64,000 nt of DNA from Magnetococcales bacterium HCHbin5 (GCA_002753505.1 PEAG01000006.1:1-64000); one strand, 5' to 3'. Positions 7,728-15,934 are shown, counted from the stretch's first letter. Notes: generated by a model not told the origin, from the letters alone. A program made the numbers and translations.

Positions 7728-8659
7728 GTCACACCTCCATCCCGCCACTGGCTCCCGTCGCGCAAGCGGTACTCCACCCATCCCCCGTTGGTGTCGGCAT
7801 CCACCTGCTCGCCAGGAACCAAATCGGGGATATAGAGATGCGCTGTGCAGCCCGCTTTTTGCTCGCCGATGCTCATCACTCTCTCAACAGGCCCACACAA
7901 CCAAAAACCCGCATCGGTGGGAGTGGCGTGGAGACAGGTGCGGCAATTGCGCTCTGCCCAGGATGACTCATGGCAGAGGGAGTGATGACTGCACATGCGG
8001 CACTGGTACCAGTCAGGATCGCTACTGATCCGCACCGGGGGATACGCCGCGTGGATGATCCGTCCCGCCTTGGCCAGCAGTTTCAACGCCTCTGCTTCGT
8101 CGGCATGTACCCGTTCGGAATAGACGTCATCAGTGTCCTTGTTGACCGCCAAGTACAACGCCCTGGTCATGCCGGTCAGGTGCATGTAGATCTGCATCTG
8201 GGCAAAATGCTGGGGCTTGGATTTTTGCACCCCCTCCTTGCGCAGTTCAGCGAAGGATGCTGCGTTGTGGGTTTTGAACTCACAGACGTGCCAGGTCTTG
8301 GGAGCCTCAATCACACCAATAGCGGCGGCATCCAGGCTGCCGCCGAAGTGGCCGCCGCAGGCCTGAACCCGCCATTGGCGACCGGTCTGGGGATCAACAT
8401 CCAGCACGGTGACACCGATGCGGCGCAGGTTGCGAATGAGCCGGATCTCTTCCTGTTGGCCGGTCTCGAACAGGCGCAACATGCGCCCGCCGAACCGGGA
8501 ACGAACCGCCCACCGAAAGTCGAGCCAAAGGGCACGCTCGCACTCTTTGCCGATGAGAGATGCCCCAAGGTGGGGACGGAATCCGTCCCCATTGTCCGAC
8601 TCATAGGCAGCAAAAATGGCATCAACCGTGGGAGGGTTGGGATTGGGAAGGAGTGCCAT
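7721..8659 (-). CDS. PD-(D/E)XK nuclease with cysteine cluster (Cas4/exonuclease-like)
   Basis: 312 residues from ATG 8659, which overlaps the preceding stop (TGATG). The nuclease core is visible as GGSLDAAAIGVI (acidic residue) followed by WHVCEFKTHN (the E-x-K pair), then a QMQIYMHLTGM helix typical of the family. Residues about 210-260 contain a cluster of cysteines (CRMCSHHSLC, then CRTCLH), which suits an iron-sulfur or zinc site as in Cas4 and AddB-type nucleases. Directly upstream of the helicase gene with overlapping ends, it probably works with that helicase in end resection or recombination of the element. No cas genes or CRISPR array are nearby. Confidence 0.78.
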   Translation of the reverse strand: MALLPNPNPPTVDAIFAAYESDNGDGFRPHLGASLIGKECERALWLDFRWAVRSRFGGRMLRLFETGQQEEIRLIRNLRRIGVTVLDVDPQTGRQWRVQACGGHFGGSLDAAAIGVIEAPKTWHVCEFKTHNAASFAELRKEGVQKSKPQHFAQMQIYMHLTGMTRALYLAVNKDTDDVYSERVHADEAEALKLLAKAGRIIHAAYPPVRISSDPDWYQCRMCSHHSLCHESSWAERNCRTCLHATPTDAGFWLCGPVERVMSIGEQKAGCTAHLYIPDLVPGEQVDADTNGGWVEYRLRDGSQWRDGGVTC

Positions 8660-9039
8660 CACGCACCCCCTTGCTGGAGCAGGCGATACGCCTCGTCCAG
8701 CACCCCGCGCCATTCAGTCTCGTCATAATCACGGCGCACGATGGCGATGATGGTATCTTTCAGTCTGGCCTTGTTCGCCGACGCACAGTGCCGAATATGC
8801 TCCTGGAGATGGGCCAACTCCTCACGCTTGAAACGCAGAGAAGTCCGTGCGCGGCGGAACCAGTCTGTATCGATGCGTCCGCCGTTTGCCTGCCGTTCCA
8901 TGTCGGCGGCGGCCAACTGATCGCGGATAGCGGCAATGTCGAATTGCAGCTTGAGAATGCGGGAACGGCATTCTTCTTGGGTGGAAGGCAAATCGGGCTT
9001 GTCCCGGCCCTCCTGATGGTGCAAGATGGTGGTATCCAT
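8659..9039 (-). CDS. Hypothetical coiled-coil phage protein
   Basis: 126 residues from ATG 9039, with GGAG eleven bases upstream. No family recognised. Residues 20-110 are strongly helical and charged (CRSRILKLQFDIAAIRDQLA, RTSLRFKREELAHLQEHI), consistent with a coiled coil. It lies in the operon between the DUF669 gene and the nuclease gene and shares a TGATG junction with the nuclease, so the two are probably translated together. Confidence 0.6.
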   Translation of the reverse strand: MDTTILHHQEGRDKPDLPSTQEECRSRILKLQFDIAAIRDQLAAADMERQANGGRIDTDWFRRARTSLRFKREELAHLQEHIRHCASANKARLKDTIIAIVRRDYDETEWRGVLDEAYRLLQQGGA

Positions 9040-9129
9040 GGAACTTCTCCAAAAAAGATGTCTTATGGGTAGGGCGGTCTGTCACCGGTGCTTGGCGGCG
9101 AATGGGACAGAACCGCCCGTTAATTTGCC

Positions 9130-9888
9130 TCAACCCATCCTCCGCCAGGGGCCAACCCCACTGGCAGTGGTTGGAGGCGTTTGGGCAGCAGGCTGCTGCA
9201 CTGGTTGCGGCTGAGCCTGATACTGTGTCGGCTGCGGCTGTTGCACCTGCTGGGGTGCTTGGTGCTGCTGTACCTGCTGTTGCGGTGCCGCTTGGGACTG
9301 TGCCTGATACTGCACCGGTTGGGGTTGCGGTGCCGCTTGGGACTGTGCCTGATACTGCACCGGTTGGGGTTGCGGTGCCGCCTGGGGCTGATACTGTGCT
9401 GGTTGCGGCTGTGGCTGCGGTGCCGGTTGGGGCTGTGTCTGATACTGTGCCGCGTGCCGTGGCGGTGGCGGCTGATAGGCCTGCTGAGAAACCTGGCCAG
9501 CATTGGCGGCCGCCTTGTAACCCTTCACTGTGTTGTACCCCTCTTTGTCCACCACCACCTTCACAACCAACGGCCGGAAGTGGAGTTCCTCCGAGTCGCT
9601 CACCTGCATCCGCCCCACGGCGTGGCAGATGGCCGACAGAGTGCGCTGAGCAATCTCCTCTGCCTGCCGGTTTGGGTTGATCAGGTTGAGCCGGTCAAAC
9701 AGCTTTTTGCCAACCATGGCCCCGTCCAGTACCTCCATTTCCATGAAGAGATACTGACCGGTTCCAGCCTTGGTCGCCCTCATTTCGCTGGTGATGATCT
9801 GCACCCGATATTCACCAGGAGGCAGGGTCTCATGTGGTTGGTTGGGGTCCACCTGGGTGGCATCGAAAGTTCCGCCGAGTTGTGCCAT
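9130..9888 (-). CDS. DUF669 phage protein with Gln/Pro-rich tail
   Basis: 252 residues. The ATG at 9888 is preceded by AGGAG. The N-terminal 130 residues are a DUF669 domain: QVDPNQPHETLPPGEYRVQI, KAGTGQYLFMEMEVLDG, KKLFDRLNLINPN and VKVVVDKEGYNTVKGY. DUF669 proteins lie beside Sak4-type ATPases in many phages and are thought to act as single-stranded-DNA-binding partners. The C-terminal 110 residues are low complexity, made of Q/P/A/Y repeats such as QPQPVQYQAQSQAAP, which resembles the flexible tail of SSB-like proteins though without an obvious acidic tip. The gene lies 11 bp downstream of the Sak4-like gene. Confidence 0.8.
   Translation of the reverse strand: MAQLGGTFDATQVDPNQPHETLPPGEYRVQIITSEMRATKAGTGQYLFMEMEVLDGAMVGKKLFDRLNLINPNRQAEEIAQRTLSAICHAVGRMQVSDSEELHFRPLVVKVVVDKEGYNTVKGYKAAANAGQVSQQAYQPPPPRHAAQYQTQPQPAPQPQPQPAQYQPQAAPQPQPVQYQAQSQAAPQPQPVQYQAQSQAAPQQQVQQHQAPQQVQQPQPTQYQAQPQPVQQPAAQTPPTTASGVGPWRRMG
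9281..9370 (-). repeat. Two exact tandem 45-bp repeats inside the DUF669 gene
   Basis: Copies at 9281-9325 and 9326-9370 are identical and are followed by a diverged partial third copy. Each encodes the 15-residue unit QPQPVQYQAQSQAAP in the disordered tail. The exact identity suggests a recent slippage or recombination duplication, and the unit number may vary between strains. Confidence 0.85.
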
Positions 9889-9899
9889 TGTAGTGCTCC

Positions 9900-10667
9900 T
9901 TATGCGCTGACAGTGTTGGTTGGTATGGTTCCAGCGAGATACGCTTCGAGTGTTGGCCACTCCATGGGCAGCTCACCGGGCAGGTTGTAACGGTTTTTGG
10001 CCAAAAAGGCCGGACGCTCAGTGGTGAAGATCAACCGGGTGCAATCACCCACTGCGCGGGTCACCTTTTTGTTGAAGCCAACGTCAGTTTTCGTGGTACT
10101 CACCCGGTAGTTGCAAAACAGAACACAATCGCTGTGTTCCACCAGCAGGGCCGCCGCTTTCTGATGCAGCTTGATGTCATACCGGTCGTATGGCTCATGC
10201 TCCGGGGAGTCAAACCGCCGCACAACGGCATGGGCGATCTGGATGACCAGCATCCCCTTCTCGGTACGCAAGCGGTTCAACCGGCCGATGTATTCGCGCC
10301 ACAGATCGATGGCAAACATGTAACCCTTGCCATAATTCAATTCCTCCATGGAATTGACCTTTTGGCGCAGACAGACCTCTGCCCAGATCAGTGGCTCCAG
10401 CCAGTCGAGACTGTCGATGACGAAGCTTTCGAAGGCGTGTTGCTCATTGAGCAGGGCATCCATGGCACCCAGGACGTCGGCAAAGGATTTGGCCTGGGGG
10501 AAAGAGATGACATCCAGCTTGCCCAACCCATCCTCCGTGGGCACAAAGACTGCTGCGGGAGCGCAAGATGCCAACGTGGTTTTGCCAACACCAGCCCCGC
10601 CATAGAGCAGGATGCGCGGGGGCAGGTTGATCTGACGGCGTTGCAGTGAGCCGAGAGAAATGGCCAT
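9900..10667 (-). CDS. Sak4-like RecA-fold ATPase (phage single-strand annealing)
   Basis: 255 residues from ATG 10667. It begins with a short leader and PRILLYGGAGVGKTTLAS, a Walker A near residue 20. A Walker B-like strand FVIDSLDWLEPLIW is near residue 80, and VIQIAHAVVRRF near 145 fits the sensor strand of phage nucleotide-binding proteins of the Sak4/TIGR01618 group. Length agrees with that family (about 230-260). Sak4 proteins are RecA-like single-strand annealing recombinases that work with an SSB; the DUF669 gene immediately downstream is the usual partner. The start overlaps the stop of a 19-codon leader ORF (TAATG). Confidence 0.82.
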   Translation of the reverse strand: MAISLGSLQRRQINLPPRILLYGGAGVGKTTLASCAPAAVFVPTEDGLGKLDVISFPQAKSFADVLGAMDALLNEQHAFESFVIDSLDWLEPLIWAEVCLRQKVNSMEELNYGKGYMFAIDLWREYIGRLNRLRTEKGMLVIQIAHAVVRRFDSPEHEPYDRYDIKLHQKAAALLVEHSDCVLFCNYRVSTTKTDVGFNKKVTRAVGDCTRLIFTTERPAFLAKNRYNLPGELPMEWPTLEAYLAGTIPTNTVSA

Positions 10668-10726
10668 TACACGCCTCCTTGGCCGTTGGGCCGGGTTGAA
10701 AGGTTGTTCACTGTTTTTTTCGGCAT
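10667..10726 (-). CDS. 19-residue leader peptide ORF
   Basis: ATG at 10726 follows GAGGAG with suitable spacing and encodes MPKKTVNNLSTRPNGQGGV, ending in TAA that overlaps the ATG of the Sak4-like gene (TAATG). The peptide is basic at its start and has no recognisable domain. The good ribosome site and coupled junction suggest it is translated and may serve to couple or tune translation of the ATPase. It could also be a chance short frame. Confidence 0.4.
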   Translation of the reverse strand: MPKKTVNNLSTRPNGQGGV

Positions 10727-10752
10727 TGTTCGTCTCCTCAAAGTTGATTGGG

Positions 10753-11046
10753 TTATGCTGCCAGATGGGCAGAACATTTACTGACCGGCACTAAGTGCCG
10801 GAGGTACTTCTCTTCGATGCGCTGTGCTGCCTGTTCAGGATCCACGCTCATCAAACTGCAGATAAAGCAAAAACTCCCCGGTGCCATCGAACGATCCCGA
10901 AAAAAACGTTTGAGATCCCTGACATCAGACCGGAACAGATGATTGCTCCACAATTCCGGCTCCTTCTGAACCTTCTTCAGCAGCCTCGCAGTGTCTCTAA
11001 CAGCCTGGGCGAGAACGGCGATCCACAATTCTTTTTCCGGTTCCAT
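10753..11046 (-). CDS. Small phage protein, paralogue of the next gene upstream
   Basis: 97 residues. It shares a clear pattern with the neighbouring gene at 11059-11409: EKELW-[IV]-AVL near the start, a central FF...SM-x-PG-x-F-x-FIC block, and DP-x-QA-x-x-RI with a closing YL-x-x-LVP-like motif. The two are tandem duplicates in the same direction, separated by 12 bp. No known family was recognised. The FIC-L-DP-QA section is probably a helix-turn-helix-like bundle, but this is a guess. Stop at 10753-10755. Confidence 0.62.
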   Translation of the reverse strand: MEPEKELWIAVLAQAVRDTARLLKKVQKEPELWSNHLFRSDVRDLKRFFRDRSMAPGSFCFICSLMSVDPEQAAQRIEEKYLRHLVPVSKCSAHLAA

Positions 11047-11058
11047 CTCATTGATCCT

Positions 11059-11409
11059 TCATCGAGCCATCGCATAATTGGCCATCAGACAACGCTCCTT
11101 GGCCGGAATGAGGTACTGCAGGTACAATTCATGGATGCGCTTAGTCGCCTGCACCGGATCCAGTTCCAACAGATCGCAAATGAAGCCAAAACCACCGGGA
11201 TCCATGGAGCAATGCTGAAAAAACAGACGGATGCCCAACGCCTCCTCGCGAAACTCCGGATCACTCCAAATACCGGGATTGTTCTGAATTTGAGTGGCCA
11301 TGGCTTCCGCGTCATCTGTGGCTTGTTTGAGAACGGCTACCCAAAGCTCTTTCTCCGGATTGATGCTGCAGTTGCTGGTAAAGACAGTCAGTGTTGAAAG
11401 CATGGCCAT
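11059..11409 (-). CDS. Small phage protein, tandem paralogue
   Basis: 116 residues if started at ATG 11409 (MAMLSTLTVF); ATG 11403 is two codons later. An upstream extension to 11487 is open but overlaps the HTH gene and has no good ribosome site. It shares the EKELWVAVLKQA, FFQHCSMDPGGFGFIC and LDPVQATKRIHELYLQYLIP blocks with the next gene. It lies between the AlpA-like regulator and the Sak4 module at the head of the early operon, so an early regulatory or replication accessory role is plausible, but no function can be assigned. Confidence 0.58.
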   Translation of the reverse strand: MAMLSTLTVFTSNCSINPEKELWVAVLKQATDDAEAMATQIQNNPGIWSDPEFREEALGIRLFFQHCSMDPGGFGFICDLLELDPVQATKRIHELYLQYLIPAKERCLMANYAMAR

Positions 11410-11413
11410 TCCC

Positions 11414-11599
11414 CTATTGATTGAACCTGTGGTAATTGTTTGCCTCGTAGTGCTCGATATCTGCTTGGCTGTACAAAATGCGGCCACCTATCTTCAGAAA
11501 GGGTGGCCCCTTGCGCATCCCCCTCCAGTTCTGCAGCGTCTTGGTTGCAATCCCCCAGCGACGAGCAAGCTGACTTGTGTTGATGAGTTCGTTCCCCAT
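11414..11599 (-). CDS. AlpA/excisionase-type helix-turn-helix protein
   Basis: 61 residues from ATG 11599, preceded by CGGAGG. The sequence LINTSQLARRWGIATKTLQN, followed by WRGMRKGPPFLKIGGRILYS and QADIEHYE, is a textbook MerR-like winged HTH of the AlpA/Xis type (HTH_17). Such proteins act as excisionases or as activators of early genes in prophages and integrative elements. It is the first gene of the minus-strand module and lies directly beside the iteron-like array, making it the best local candidate to bind that array. Confidence 0.82.
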   Translation of the reverse strand: MGNELINTSQLARRWGIATKTLQNWRGMRKGPPFLKIGGRILYSQADIEHYEANNYHRFNQ

Positions 11600-11650
11600 A
11601 TTTTCCTCCGTGATGCTGCTGAACTTGGGGAGCATGATACGGCAGTCGAG

Positions 11651-12014
11651 GTTAGGCAGAAGTTAGGCAGAAGTTAGGCAGGAGGTTAGAAATGAATTTG
11701 CCTCAAAAATTTTTCCAACACGCATCAGAGATCAACTAGTTGATTTATATGCGTTTAGCTAAAACAGACAGGTTCATGCCCATTTCTGGTAATGGTTAGG
11801 CAGAAGTTAGGCAGAGGTTAGGCAGAGGTTAGGCGGTGGTGGAGACATTAGGCAGGAATAGTGTGATGCCAAGCAGAAAGTGGCCGAAAAAGTGCGCAGA
11901 AAATGGCTCTCTGTCGAGCGATTCCTTGCTGGATAAGGTTAGGCAGAGAATAGGCATGGGTTAGGCAGACTGGCGATACCGGTCTACCACACAGCGGTTG
12001 ATGGTTAGGCAGAG
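11651..12014 (+). repeat. Iteron-like array of 11-bp GTTAGGCAGAN repeats
   Basis: The core GTTAGGCAG recurs in phased groups: 11651, 11662 and 11673 (exactly 11 bp apart), then 11795, 11806, 11817 and 11828 (again 11 bp apart, the last as GTTAGGCGG), a variant ATTAGGCAGG at 11847, then 11938, a variant AATAGGCAT at 11949, 11960, and a lone copy at 12004. All are in one orientation. An 11-bp period puts the sites on the same face of the helix, as in replication iterons or cooperative operator arrays. The array fills the otherwise gene-free gap between the recA terminator and the early-module HTH gene. The stretch 11690-11795 between groups is AT-rich. Confidence 0.8.
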
Positions 12015-12076
12015 TACTGAGACTGGCGAAATCATGGCATTGGCCGCAGTAGTTGGGCACACCCTCTCGAACGCTC

Positions 12077-12103
12077 AAAAAAAATCGCCCCACAAGGGGG
12101 CGA
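12077..12103 (-). terminator. Intrinsic terminator downstream of recA
   Basis: On the minus strand a 7-bp GC-rich stem (TCGCCCC at 12085-12091 with GGGGCGA at 12097-12103, 5-nt loop) is followed by a run of eight T. It starts 42 bp beyond the recA stop. Confidence 0.82.
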
Positions 12104-12144
12104 CAATTTCAATCCGGCGAAACAGATATACCCGGTGTCCGTTG

Positions 12145-13293
12145 CTACGGCAAGTCATCGGTTTCGAAATTCTCGCTCTCCATCCCACGATCGACACTTG
12201 GTCGCTTGCTGGCACCCTTACTACTGCCCTTGCCCAATTTGGCTACGGGTGTGGTATAAGAAATCGATGGTGTACCGTCGGCAGTTGCACGGTTTTTAGG
12301 AGGCAGTCCGACGTGATTGCGGAGTTGGTCCTCCAACTCAATGAGCATAGCCGGATTGTCCACGAGGAATTTTTTGGCATTCTCCCGGCCCTGGCCGATT
12401 CTTTCTGTCCCCCTGGAAAACCAGGCACCTGATTTTTCCACCAGATTGGCTTCGACGGCCAAGTCCAGCACTTCTCCGGCCAACGAAATGCCGGTTCCGT
12501 AGTCGATGTCGAACTCAGCACTGCGGAAAGGGGGGGCCATTTTGTTTTTGACTACTTTGACTTTGGTGCGGTTGCCGACTATCTCTTCTTTCTCCTTCAG
12601 CGGACCGATGCGGCGAATGTCCATTCGGATGGATGCGTAAAACTTGAGGGCGTTTCCACCGGTAGTGGTTTCCGGGTTGCCATACGCATTGCCAATTTTC
12701 ATGCGAATTTGGTTGATAAACAGCACAATAGCGTTGGAGCGAGAGATGGAACCGGTCAGTTTGCGCAACGCATGAGACATAAGCCGGGCATGCAGGCCGA
12801 CATGCGCGTCTCCCATATCTCCTTCAATTTCTGCTTTGGGAGTCAAAGCTGCCACCGAGTCGACCACCACCAAATCGACAGCTCCAGAACGAACCAGCAT
12901 ATCAACAATTTCCAGAGCCTGTTCACCGGTATCTGGTTGGGAAATGAGTAACTGATCCACGTCCACGCCCAAATGACGGGCATAGGTGGGATCTATGGCG
13001 TGTTCGGCGTCTACGAAGGCGGATATTCCGCCAAGTCTCTGGGCCTCGGCGGCCATGTGCAATGCCAATGTGGTTTTTCCAGAGGACTCCGGTCCAAAGA
13101 TTTCCACAATCCGCCCTCGTGGCAGGCCACCGATACCCAGTGCCGTGTCAACCCCCAGGGATCCGGTGGAAATGACGGGAACCGACTGGACCGTGTCCAG
13201 CGACATCCGCATGATGGAACCCTTTCCACATTGCTTTTCAATTTGTGCAATCGCGGCCTCCAGTGCTTTGGCTTTGTTGCTATCCAGTGACAT
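12145..13293 (-). CDS. recA: RecA recombinase (possibly an accessory copy)
   Basis: 382 residues from ATG 13293, with TAGGAG upstream. RecA forms the nucleoprotein filament for homologous recombination and triggers LexA/UmuD self-cleavage. Visible: [27 protein letters not shown] (Walker A near residue 66), [30 protein letters not shown] (Walker B and loop L1), and loop L2 ([20 protein letters not shown]). Some positions differ from the usual consensus ([34 protein letters not shown]), and the 60-residue C-terminal tail is long and basic rather than strongly acidic until its last residues. Lying next to lexA-umuD-umuC in an accessory region, it may be a second copy; that cannot be settled from this window. 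No GAAC-N4-GTTC box is seen upstream. Confidence 0.95.
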   Translation of the reverse strand: MSLDSNKAKALEAAIAQIEKQCGKGSIMRMSLDTVQSVPVISTGSLGVDTALGIGGLPRGRIVEIFGPESSGKTTLALHMAAEAQRLGGISAFVDAEHAIDPTYARHLGVDVDQLLISQPDTGEQALEIVDMLVRSGAVDLVVVDSVAALTPKAEIEGDMGDAHVGLHARLMSHALRKLTGSISRSNAIVLFINQIRMKIGNAYGNPETTTGGNALKFYASIRMDIRRIGPLKEKEEIVGNRTKVKVVKNKMAPPFRSAEFDIDYGTGISLAGEVLDLAVEANLVEKSGAWFSRGTERIGQGRENAKKFLVDNPAMLIELEDQLRNHVGLPPKNRATADGTPSISYTTPVAKLGKGSSKGASKRPSVDRGMESENFETDDLP

Positions 13294-13408
13294 ATTGGCT
13301 CCTATTCATTAGAAGTTAAAAACTATTTGGGACAAGAGAGATTTTCTATTGTTTTCAATATTGCTTTTTGTGTTCGATTTAACAATAAAAAATTTAAACC
13401 AATCATGA

Positions 13409-14353
13409 TCAAACCTTAAGCCAGCAGAAACCTCCACTGTACTCAATCAACTCCTTCCAATCAGGATGGTGGTTGAATACTTGAGACAAAGATTTTGATT
13501 TTGAATCAATCTTCTCAAGTATCTCACGAGTATGGCGTTTTGGATTACCCAACCTCCATGCCTGATGCAATTCTTTGATGACGTCGCGCTGCTTACCACC
13601 GGCAAACACGAATACCCTGCCGTGGACTCTGATCGAGCTATAGTCAAGACTGGGATGAACTGGTCCATGATCGGCATACGGACTCGCACTCTTCAGGTTA
13701 CCATGGAGCAATTCCAAATCGAGCACATACCCACTATTCGTCTCCACAACCAGACGATCCAGATCAAGAATCCGGTGCCCACTGGGCAATTCGGCATGCC
13801 TCTTCCCGGGCACCTTATTGCTCAACACAAGCCCTGGCGATTTGCCCGTCCAGTCCAGAAAGGCGTCATACACACTTTCAAACATGTCCTCTCGGGCAAG
13901 ATCCTTGGCCAGGAATATTGCCGCCCGCTGGTGCCCAGCACGAATGTATCCCAACTCCCACAAGCAATCAGGTATGATGACGCGAACCTGGACCGTTGAT
14001 TCAATCTCAATCAGATCACGAAGATGCTTCGCCATCCAGTCCAGATTAATGTTATAAGTTTTCATGTCCTCATCTGGGACATCAATGTCCTCAATACCGG
14101 TATCAGTCAGACAGGTATATTGGTAAGTGCGCGTTTCCGGATTCCATTCCGCATCCCTCCATTCGGTTGGATCATCGCTCTCCCGATTCGGCACCATCGT
14201 GGTAATCGGCCCATCGGTCAAGTAGCCGGCAGCATACAGAGCTTTGATCTCCTCGGCGCGATTGGTCATCATACTGTTGTACACATTCTTTTTTGGAAAA
14301 CCAAACAGCATCAATGCCGTTGTGAATGCCTTGTGTGTCAACTGGCCGCTCAT
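13409..14353 (-). CDS. Unrecognised protein, second gene of an unknown two-gene operon
   Basis: 314 residues from ATG 14353, with GGAGG upstream inside the end of the preceding gene. No family recognised. The N-terminus (FGFPKKNVYNSMMTNRAEEI, then LYAAGYLTDGP) looks like a small helical, possibly winged-helix, domain. The C-terminal half holds LDLDRLVVETNSGYVLDLEL and IRVHGRVFVFAGGKQRDVI, a strand-rich pattern with acidic residues that could be nuclease-like, but no catalytic motif is certain. No signal peptide or membrane segment. The gene follows the 387-residue gene by one base and shares its transcript. It is AT-richer than the metabolic genes to the right, which fits acquisition by transfer. 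Confidence 0.6.
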   Translation of the reverse strand: MSGQLTHKAFTTALMLFGFPKKNVYNSMMTNRAEEIKALYAAGYLTDGPITTMVPNRESDDPTEWRDAEWNPETRTYQYTCLTDTGIEDIDVPDEDMKTYNINLDWMAKHLRDLIEIESTVQVRVIIPDCLWELGYIRAGHQRAAIFLAKDLAREDMFESVYDAFLDWTGKSPGLVLSNKVPGKRHAELPSGHRILDLDRLVVETNSGYVLDLELLHGNLKSASPYADHGPVHPSLDYSSIRVHGRVFVFAGGKQRDVIKELHQAWRLGNPKRHTREILEKIDSKSKSLSQVFNHHPDWKELIEYSGGFCWLKV

Positions 14354-14354
14354 G

Positions 14355-15518
14355 CTACGCCTCCTTCACCAAGCCCCAAAGTGGTAAATATTTCTCGCAG
14401 ACCAACCGTTCCCTTCTGGTTCTTCCCTTCAGGTCGCATCCATTGGGAAGACTGAGCGACACCCTGATAATCTGGCCCCTGCGGTTTTCCTGGTTGGAAC
14501 GGAACCGAATCGCCAGATCTGCTTGAACCACCTCTACCCCTTCCCGGCTGAGAACTCGTTGCTCCGGTCCTTTGGAAAATTCATAAAGACTGGTCTCTGC
14601 GTCCTGTTTCTGTCCCAGAATGAACCACACCCCGGGATAGTCTGACATATGCCCCTTCACGGAAAGCACCAAAACCGAAGCTATACCGTCCCCGATGTCT
14701 GTTGGAAATGTGCGTTGCGCGACCAGCGAAGATAAATCGTATTGGCGAAGCGGAACACGCAGTCCAATCATCCTCTGGCCCAACATTATCTCGGAAAACA
14801 TCCGATACAACCGTGGCCTGTTCTTGGAGTCCAAACCGGCAACCTCTATGACACCGCTCATCGGATCGTAGGTCAGAACGGCTTCCAGAACAGGACGCCT
14901 CGATTGCATTTCCAGCGTACCGTTCTCAAATACCCAAACCCCATCCGGCAATCCTTCACGGTAGATGACCACCTGGGTCATCAATGGCGCAGACTGGTTG
15001 GAACTTACCTGCTGCCTCTGGTACACCTCCACCTGTGCGTTCATTGTGCGGAACATCTCGCAAATCCGCGTCACAAATTCCCGACGGCAATCTTCACCGT
15101 CATGTACTGTCGCCCCCTTTGGGCCAATAAAACTGGCCCATCTCCGCCCCAGCCGGTTTCTTTCCGCAAAACGCACCTCTTCAGCTCGCCGAAAAGCTTT
15201 CTCGTCATGCAGATACAACCACATGGCCCGATCATGGCCATTGAAAAGAGACTGAAGAATCTTGGGATCCTGTATAACACCTGCGATTGAACCCTGTCCG
15301 GCCTCGTCAGTCATCCCTTGTATGCGTTCAAAATCCAAGACAATGGCTGCATAATCATCACGATTGACATTCTCCACTGCCTTGATCAATCGTTGGGCTG
15401 TCGGCGGCCTATCATCCTGCCAGTTGACTGTTCCACCCAAATCAATGCGGCGGGCATCAAAATATGTGCGCAGGGTGGAAACAGGCGTTTTTCGTATCAC
15501 GGTAGCAACAGTCATCAT
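14355..15518 (-). CDS. Unrecognised protein, first gene of an unknown two-gene operon
   Basis: 387 residues from ATG 15518 (or 15515). No family recognised. Regions of note: DYAAIVLDFERIQGMTDEAG (an acidic strand near residue 56), a basic AERNRLGRRWASFIGPKG segment, and FENGTLEMQSRRPVLEAVLTYDPMSGVIEV near the centre, which looks like a beta-rich domain. Upstream is an AT-rich 100-bp stretch next to the umuC stop that would hold its promoter. With the tightly coupled gene at 13409 it forms a self-contained pair between recA and umuC in an accessory region, a typical setting for defence or toxin-type modules, but no function can be stated. Confidence 0.6.
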   Translation of the reverse strand: MMTVATVIRKTPVSTLRTYFDARRIDLGGTVNWQDDRPPTAQRLIKAVENVNRDDYAAIVLDFERIQGMTDEAGQGSIAGVIQDPKILQSLFNGHDRAMWLYLHDEKAFRRAEEVRFAERNRLGRRWASFIGPKGATVHDGEDCRREFVTRICEMFRTMNAQVEVYQRQQVSSNQSAPLMTQVVIYREGLPDGVWVFENGTLEMQSRRPVLEAVLTYDPMSGVIEVAGLDSKNRPRLYRMFSEIMLGQRMIGLRVPLRQYDLSSLVAQRTFPTDIGDGIASVLVLSVKGHMSDYPGVWFILGQKQDAETSLYEFSKGPEQRVLSREGVEVVQADLAIRFRSNQENRRGQIIRVSLSLPNGCDLKGRTRRERLVCEKYLPLWGLVKEA

Positions 15519-15619
15519 CTAACCTCTCCTCTCGCAATAAATGTTCTATTCTACATATTAAAATAAACATATATCATTATTAAACGCCAGCGCAGCACGA
15601 GATGACGGAAACGTTTGAA

Positions 15620-15934
15620 TCAACAAGCAATAACTGTCGGAATTTCTCCCCAACGGGTCGTGTAACGTGGAGAGCGATTGGCGGATTTTATGGCCCAACG
15701 CCGACGCACCCCCTCACCAGCCATGTGAATGATTTCAGAGCCGAACCGTTGCCGTATGACATCAAGTGTGGCCATCAAAGCGGTACTTTTACCTTCTGCC
15801 AATGAATCGGCAAACAGATCACCCTGTCTGCTGGTCGAATTCTCCAACTCCATCAACAATACCCCCGCCTTGTGGTAAGCGTAGCCGGGTTTGTAGATCG
15901 TGGACAACCCTTGCACAGCAATGCGCGCGAGCCG
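15620..15934 (-). pseudogene. umuC: umuC 3' half, separated by tandem IS insertion
   Basis: Encodes the C-terminal part of a DNA polymerase V catalytic subunit: GLSTIYKPGYAYHKAGVLLM, RQGDLFAD, LDVIRQRFG and SPRYTTRWGEIP, which match the UmuC little-finger/C-terminal region. It joins in frame to the 5' half at 19176-20160 once the insertions and one copy of GCCG are removed: ...DELR followed by LARIAVQGL. The rebuilt gene is 432 codons including stop, close to the usual 422-residue UmuC. As it stands the half gene is probably not expressed as a functional protein. Confidence 0.88.

Noticed and set aside
7721-8659. Cas4 of a CRISPR system
   Set aside because: The nuclease fold and Cys cluster are shared, but context is a phage recombination operon without cas1, cas2 or repeats.
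9181-9990. 269-codon plus-strand frame over the DUF669 region
   Set aside because: Its Leu/Arg/Cys-rich repeats are the complement of the Gln/Pro tail; DUF669 is supported by its domain and ribosome site.
11651-12014. CRISPR array
   Set aside because: The repeat is 9-11 bp with no unique spacers of 30-40 bp, and there are no cas genes; it fits iterons.
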